IMG/VR virus record: IMGVR_UViG_3300021509_000002
Span: 1 to 40,532 of that record
Direction: 5' to 3' (one strand)
Origin: a virus
DNA: 40,532 bases
Position 1 is the first letter of the stretch; each line of letters opens with the position of its first letter. The translations under genes were made by a program, and so were the position numbers. Positions 37,800-40,532 of this stretch are shown here, piece by piece. Under the pieces are notes generated by a model, which had not been told where the DNA came from, ran no database searches, and worked only from the letters and a program-made list of their open reading frames with translations.

Positions 37800-38596
37800 C
37801 GTGCAAAGCTCCGTGTATTTTCGGCACTGTCCCGATAACTATCTGTAGCGCCGTCAAGATTAACATCCAAGTTCTTCAACTGCCAGGCTTTATCAATTTC
37901 CATACTGTATCTTTCCCGGTAATATATCATTTTATTCCAGAATAAAGAGTCCTGGTCACCTCTTGCAAGGTCACTGAATATAAGCTCCAATGTTTTCATA
38001 TTGGATGCCATATCAAATATAGACAGGTTTGTGATAAGGTCTTTGGGGTCATCACCGGCGGCATAATCGATATATCCACGTAAGCCATTATTGATTACTA
38101 GAAGCTCTATGTCAATTGCAAGATACTGTTTGGCGAGCTCTATTTTATCAGCCCATTTCTGAGTTGAATAGATAGAGATATTGCCGGAATTTGATGTCGA
38201 GCTTGTTATAACAGCAGAAAGATACTCCTCAGTATTGCGGGTTGTTATCCACCTGAATAGCTCGGTATCTGACGCTATGACAAGATCGCCACCATTCGCC
38301 GTAACCATATAGTTAATGTTGCCGGGGGCAATATTTTCAAAAGTGCTGTCATCATCTGAATCAACGAGATAGATACTTAAACTCTCCCCTGCTGCTACCG
38401 TTATGTCTGACATTGCAACACAAACTATCTCATCTTCACGAGACACCGTGATAGAGTCAACATCAGGAGATGCCGCCTCAATATCTACGGCTTTTGCAAT
38501 GTATGATGCGGTGCCGGTTGATGTAAGCTTGGTTATTTCACTCTCGATCTTAATCAAGTCATCAACTGTAGTAAATGTTGTATCTGCCCAGCTCAT
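37796..38596 (-). CDS. Head-tail connector-like protein, 266 residues
   Basis: ATG 38596 follows AAAGAGAAAAAATAGT, a weak site but coupled to the previous stop. The N-terminal 60% is beta-rich, with TVAAGESLSIYLVDSDDDSTFENIAPGN. The C-terminal part is helical (WADKIELAKQYLAIDIELLV, then DMASNMKTLELIFSDLARGDQD and DKAWQLKNLDVNLDG), as in head-completion adaptors. Between cement and tail completion genes, this is where adaptor proteins lie. Function inferred mainly from order. Confidence 0.65.
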   Translation of the reverse strand: MSWADTTFTTVDDLIKIESEITKLTSTGTASYIAKAVDIEAASPDVDSITVSREDEIVCVAMSDITVAAGESLSIYLVDSDDDSTFENIAPGNINYMVTANGGDLVIASDTELFRWITTRNTEEYLSAVITSSTSNSGNISIYSTQKWADKIELAKQYLAIDIELLVINNGLRGYIDYAAGDDPKDLITNLSIFDMASNMKTLELIFSDLARGDQDSLFWNKMIYYRERYSMEIDKAWQLKNLDVNLDGATDSYRDSAENTRSFAR

Positions 38597-38597
38597 A

Positions 38598-38777
38598 CTA
38601 TTTTTTCTCTTTGTGGCTTTTCTTTGATAGTGCTTTTATCTTCTTGTTTAGTGCATCGATCTCTTTGGACAGCTCATCGATTTGTTTTAGAATCGCATTG
38701 CCGCCAAGAGATTCAAAGCTTCCAATAGAAGCTAAACCGCTATCTTCATCTGTTACTTGCCAAATCTTTTTACCCAT
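38598..38777 (-). CDS. Small coiled-coil protein, 59 residues
   Basis: ATG 38777 behind GGAGCAACG; TAG at 38598-38600, two bases before the next start. The second half is a strong coiled coil (ILKQIDELSKEIDALNKKIKALSKK) with a Lys-rich end. Between the cement and connector genes, possibly a minor head protein. Confidence 0.72.
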   Translation of the reverse strand: MGKKIWQVTDEDSGLASIGSFESLGGNAILKQIDELSKEIDALNKKIKALSKKSHKEKK

Positions 38778-38794
38778 CGTTGCTCCTTAAATTG

Positions 38795-38814
38795 GGGGAG
38801 GCCGAAACCTCCCC
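38795..38814 (-). terminator. Hairpin after the capsid genes, probable attenuator
   Basis: Read leftward, GGGGAGG pairs with CCTCCCC (seven perfect pairs, six-base loop), followed by CAATTTAA. The T run is weak, so it is more likely a partial terminator or RNA-end stabiliser that favours capsid expression over downstream genes. Confidence 0.6.
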
Positions 38815-38823
38815 ACGGTTTGT

Positions 38824-39288
38824 TTACTTGAGGGTTGTAACTATTGCTGTGATCTTCTGTGCACTCAAATCTTCATCAGTTGTGACTTTCAGATTGATCC
38901 AGTTATAGTTCATCAAGTCCATTGTATTGGCGGGTAGTGGAATCTGGATGATTGCATCACCAGCAGTCCAGGCAAGTCCGCCATCTGCTGAGGTCTTGTG
39001 AACAAGATACAAATGAGCATTTGGCTGAGTTGTCTGAGTACCCGAATTATTGTAACTGAATGGGGTCGTTGCTGATCCCACAGTATCAGATGTGAAACAT
39101 TCCAGCTCGATATTGAATGCTTTTGCGGTATCTACTGCTATGTCGGTGTCGGCAAATATTTCTACTTGTAACCGGCCATTAGTATTGGCCCCGACAAAAA
39201 CCATATCGCCATCGGCTGTTGTTGCGTTCGGAAGTGCCTTGTTATCCCATAGAATGCCTACGGGGATGTGATTATGATATAATGACAT
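38824..39288 (-). CDS. Capsid cement/decoration-like protein (Bbp16-like)
   Basis: ATG 39288 after AAGGAGGCATC; 154 residues. The end of the protein, AGDAIIQIPLPANTMDLMNYNWINLKVTTDEDLSAQKITAIVTTLK, follows the pattern of Bbp16-type capsid cement proteins, which stabilise the capsid surface, and the gene lies right after major capsid as those do. The rest is beta-rich with SATTPFSYNNSGTQ-type loops. I give moderate confidence to the family. Confidence 0.7.
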   Translation of the reverse strand: MSLYHNHIPVGILWDNKALPNATTADGDMVFVGANTNGRLQVEIFADTDIAVDTAKAFNIELECFTSDTVGSATTPFSYNNSGTQTTQPNAHLYLVHKTSADGGLAWTAGDAIIQIPLPANTMDLMNYNWINLKVTTDEDLSAQKITAIVTTLK

Positions 39289-39297
39289 GATGCCTCC

Positions 39298-40269
39298 TTA
39301 ATCCAAAGCCGTTGTTTCATTTGACAGGATAGCCTCATCAAGGATGATGGGGATGGAGTCAAAATATCCAATTTGACGGTTGTATTCCATATCGCCGGGA
39401 GTCATTTGCAATTTGCCATCTTTCAGCTTATCCATTGTGCGTTTCCCTGTACGACTGACATAGAGGAATGTATTCCCCACTTCTGCCTTCACCATGTCGA
39501 GCAGATAAGACAAATTATCCGATGTTGGGTATTTGCCCGTTGCATCTTCAATTTGAGTATAAGCTGCAATGTTTTTGGTGTCAAAACAATACAGACTGGC
39601 ATAGACAGAGTGCTCGAATTGATACTCTGAGCGCTGTGCCATAGTGGTTGTGTTCTTGACGATAGCCTGTGGGGTATTGCCATTGAATAGTGGAACACTT
39701 TCAATGAAGTCCCCATTAGCTGCCATCACGGGATTGTATGCGATCCCGCAAACATCCGGCTCCCAACGTACCGCAAAGATGGATGTCCGTTTCCCGGAAG
39801 TACCAGTGGCTTGAATCAGGTTTCCTGCTTCTTTGGCGTATTGATGGAAACCCTTCGGAGCAGCCACATTGCCAAATGTGGGGTCGTTGCCATATACGGC
39901 GGCATTCGCAAAAGTATCGGAAATGCCCTGCAGAACTCCCGGGAATTTATCATCATAGAGTTTGGCAAGGCCGCCAAGATAACTCTTGGCAATGTCAGCA
40001 GGGATAGCTTGGAGATACTTCATCAAAAACAGGTCTTGCTGTACCACCTGAGATGAGATATTGGCTGGGATAATTGTACCGCCCGGGCTTACCCAGCTTC
40101 CCGTTGCGATATCTACGAATTTCTCGCCAACTTGCTTGATTTGTGCATTCGCTCCACCGGCATAAGCGGTTTCCAGAATACCGTGTTTACTTCGTAGCGA
40201 TTCATAAAGCTTCGGGTCATACCCGTTATAACTCAGAATCGCATCAACTAATGTAGGATATGATGCCAT
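39298..40269 (-). CDS. Major capsid protein
   Basis: ATG 40269 after TAGAGGTAAATT; 323 residues, in the usual size range. Contains WEPDVCGIAYNPVMAANGDFIESVPLF and later DTKNIAAYTQIEDATGKYPT and YFDSIPIILDEAILS, a layout seen in HK97-fold major capsids of the Bbp17-like kind, and it sits between the scaffold-like gene and the cement gene. It forms the icosahedral shell. Confidence 0.85.
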   Translation of the reverse strand: MASYPTLVDAILSYNGYDPKLYESLRSKHGILETAYAGGANAQIKQVGEKFVDIATGSWVSPGGTIIPANISSQVVQQDLFLMKYLQAIPADIAKSYLGGLAKLYDDKFPGVLQGISDTFANAAVYGNDPTFGNVAAPKGFHQYAKEAGNLIQATGTSGKRTSIFAVRWEPDVCGIAYNPVMAANGDFIESVPLFNGNTPQAIVKNTTTMAQRSEYQFEHSVYASLYCFDTKNIAAYTQIEDATGKYPTSDNLSYLLDMVKAEVGNTFLYVSRTGKRTMDKLKDGKLQMTPGDMEYNRQIGYFDSIPIILDEAILSNETTALD

Positions 40270-40278
40270 AATTTACCT

Positions 40279-40530
40279 CTATAAACCCAATTTCTTTGAT
40301 GGGCTTTCATATGTTTTGTTTTGGCCTTTGCCTCTCGGTGGTAAATCATTCGGCGGGTCATCTTCAGATTCACCAAAGAACCCGGCTTTGTCATAAATCT
40401 CATAAACCTTGAGATTCTGTTTTGCCTGTTCAGCCGTTAAGTTTTCACCGAAAGCAAAGTCCGCTTTGATTTTATTGTATTTGTCGAAATTCGGATCAGT
40501 TTCGGCTATATCAAAAACCTTGGAAATGTC
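40279..40530 (-). CDS. Scaffold-like head protein (C-terminal part; remainder at 1-408)
   Basis: Stop TAG at 40279-40281; the frame is open upstream to the window edge and is the same gene as 1-408 through the terminal overlap. This part encodes the helical segment and a Pro/Gly/Lys-rich tail (FFGESEDDPPNDLPPRGKGQ and so on). Ten bases separate it from the major capsid start. Confidence 0.75.
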   Translation of the reverse strand, partial: DISKVFDIAETDPNFDKYNKIKADFAFGENLTAEQAKQNLKVYEIYDKAGFFGESEDDPPNDLPPRGKGQNKTYESPSKKLGL

Positions 40531-40532
40531 TT
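40414..40532. repeat. Terminal overlap, right copy
   Basis: Same as 1-119 apart from A versus C at 40432 and T versus C at 40509. Closes the genome at about 40,413 bases. Confidence 0.95.

Overview
This window is essentially one complete genome of a tailed phage with a long non-contractile tail (siphovirus type). Its last 119 bases repeat its first 119 bases with two substitutions, and one gene (the scaffold-like gene) is split across the join, so the sequence is a circular or circularly permuted genome of about 40.41 kb. The host is not identifiable from the sequence. A GH108-type lysozyme, a lipoprotein with a good lipobox and several secreted proteins suit a Gram-negative (diderm) host. 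Strong GGAGG ribosome binding sites argue against hosts that use weak Shine-Dalgarno signals. I see no integrase, phage repressor, tRNA or CRISPR array, so a lytic lifestyle is the simpler reading.

Layout. Two large, opposite transcription units share one divergent control region (4463-4955) and converge at 24533/24534. The leftward (minus) unit is the late or structural one. In transcription order it runs: small terminase, large terminase, portal, minor head protein, a 39-codon gene, scaffold-like protein (across the window join), major capsid, capsid cement-like protein, small coiled coil, connector-like protein, tail completion, tail terminator, major tail protein, tail assembly chaperone pair with a programmed -1 frameshift, tape measure, two tail proteins, a repeat-rich fibre, two secreted proteins (one with leucine-rich repeats), small genes, a holin-like protein, two membrane or exported proteins, GH108 endolysin and a zinc-ribbon metallophosphoesterase.

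The rightward (plus) unit (4956-24533) is the early unit: about 45 mostly small genes, many overlapping by ATGA or separated only by an AAAGGAG ribosome binding site. A replication and recombination core is embedded in it: HTH protein, DUF6291/DnaD-like initiator, DnaC-like helicase loader, a miniature DNA polymerase X-like nucleotidyltransferase, Rad52/Sak-like annealing protein, Gp157-like protein, SSB, a DEDDh exonuclease, a RuvC-like resolvase and a NinB-like protein. No replicative polymerase or helicase is seen, so the phage probably recruits the host replisome through its initiator and loader. The remaining small genes are unrecognised and would be candidates for host take-over or anti-defence functions.

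Non-coding structure is unusually rich: three TGTGG-N8-CCACA inverted repeats beside the terminase start; a 450-base repeat-dense region (9728-10181) before the initiator gene, and six perfectly 10-bp-phased GAAACCC repeats inside that gene followed by A-rich DNA (a lambda-like origin candidate); a recurrent CACTCTTGACA promoter-like element; a candidate small RNA before a strong terminator at 23553-23584; and a family of GC-rich hairpins placed immediately upstream of ribosome binding sites in the early unit, which look like modular linkers between shuffled genes.
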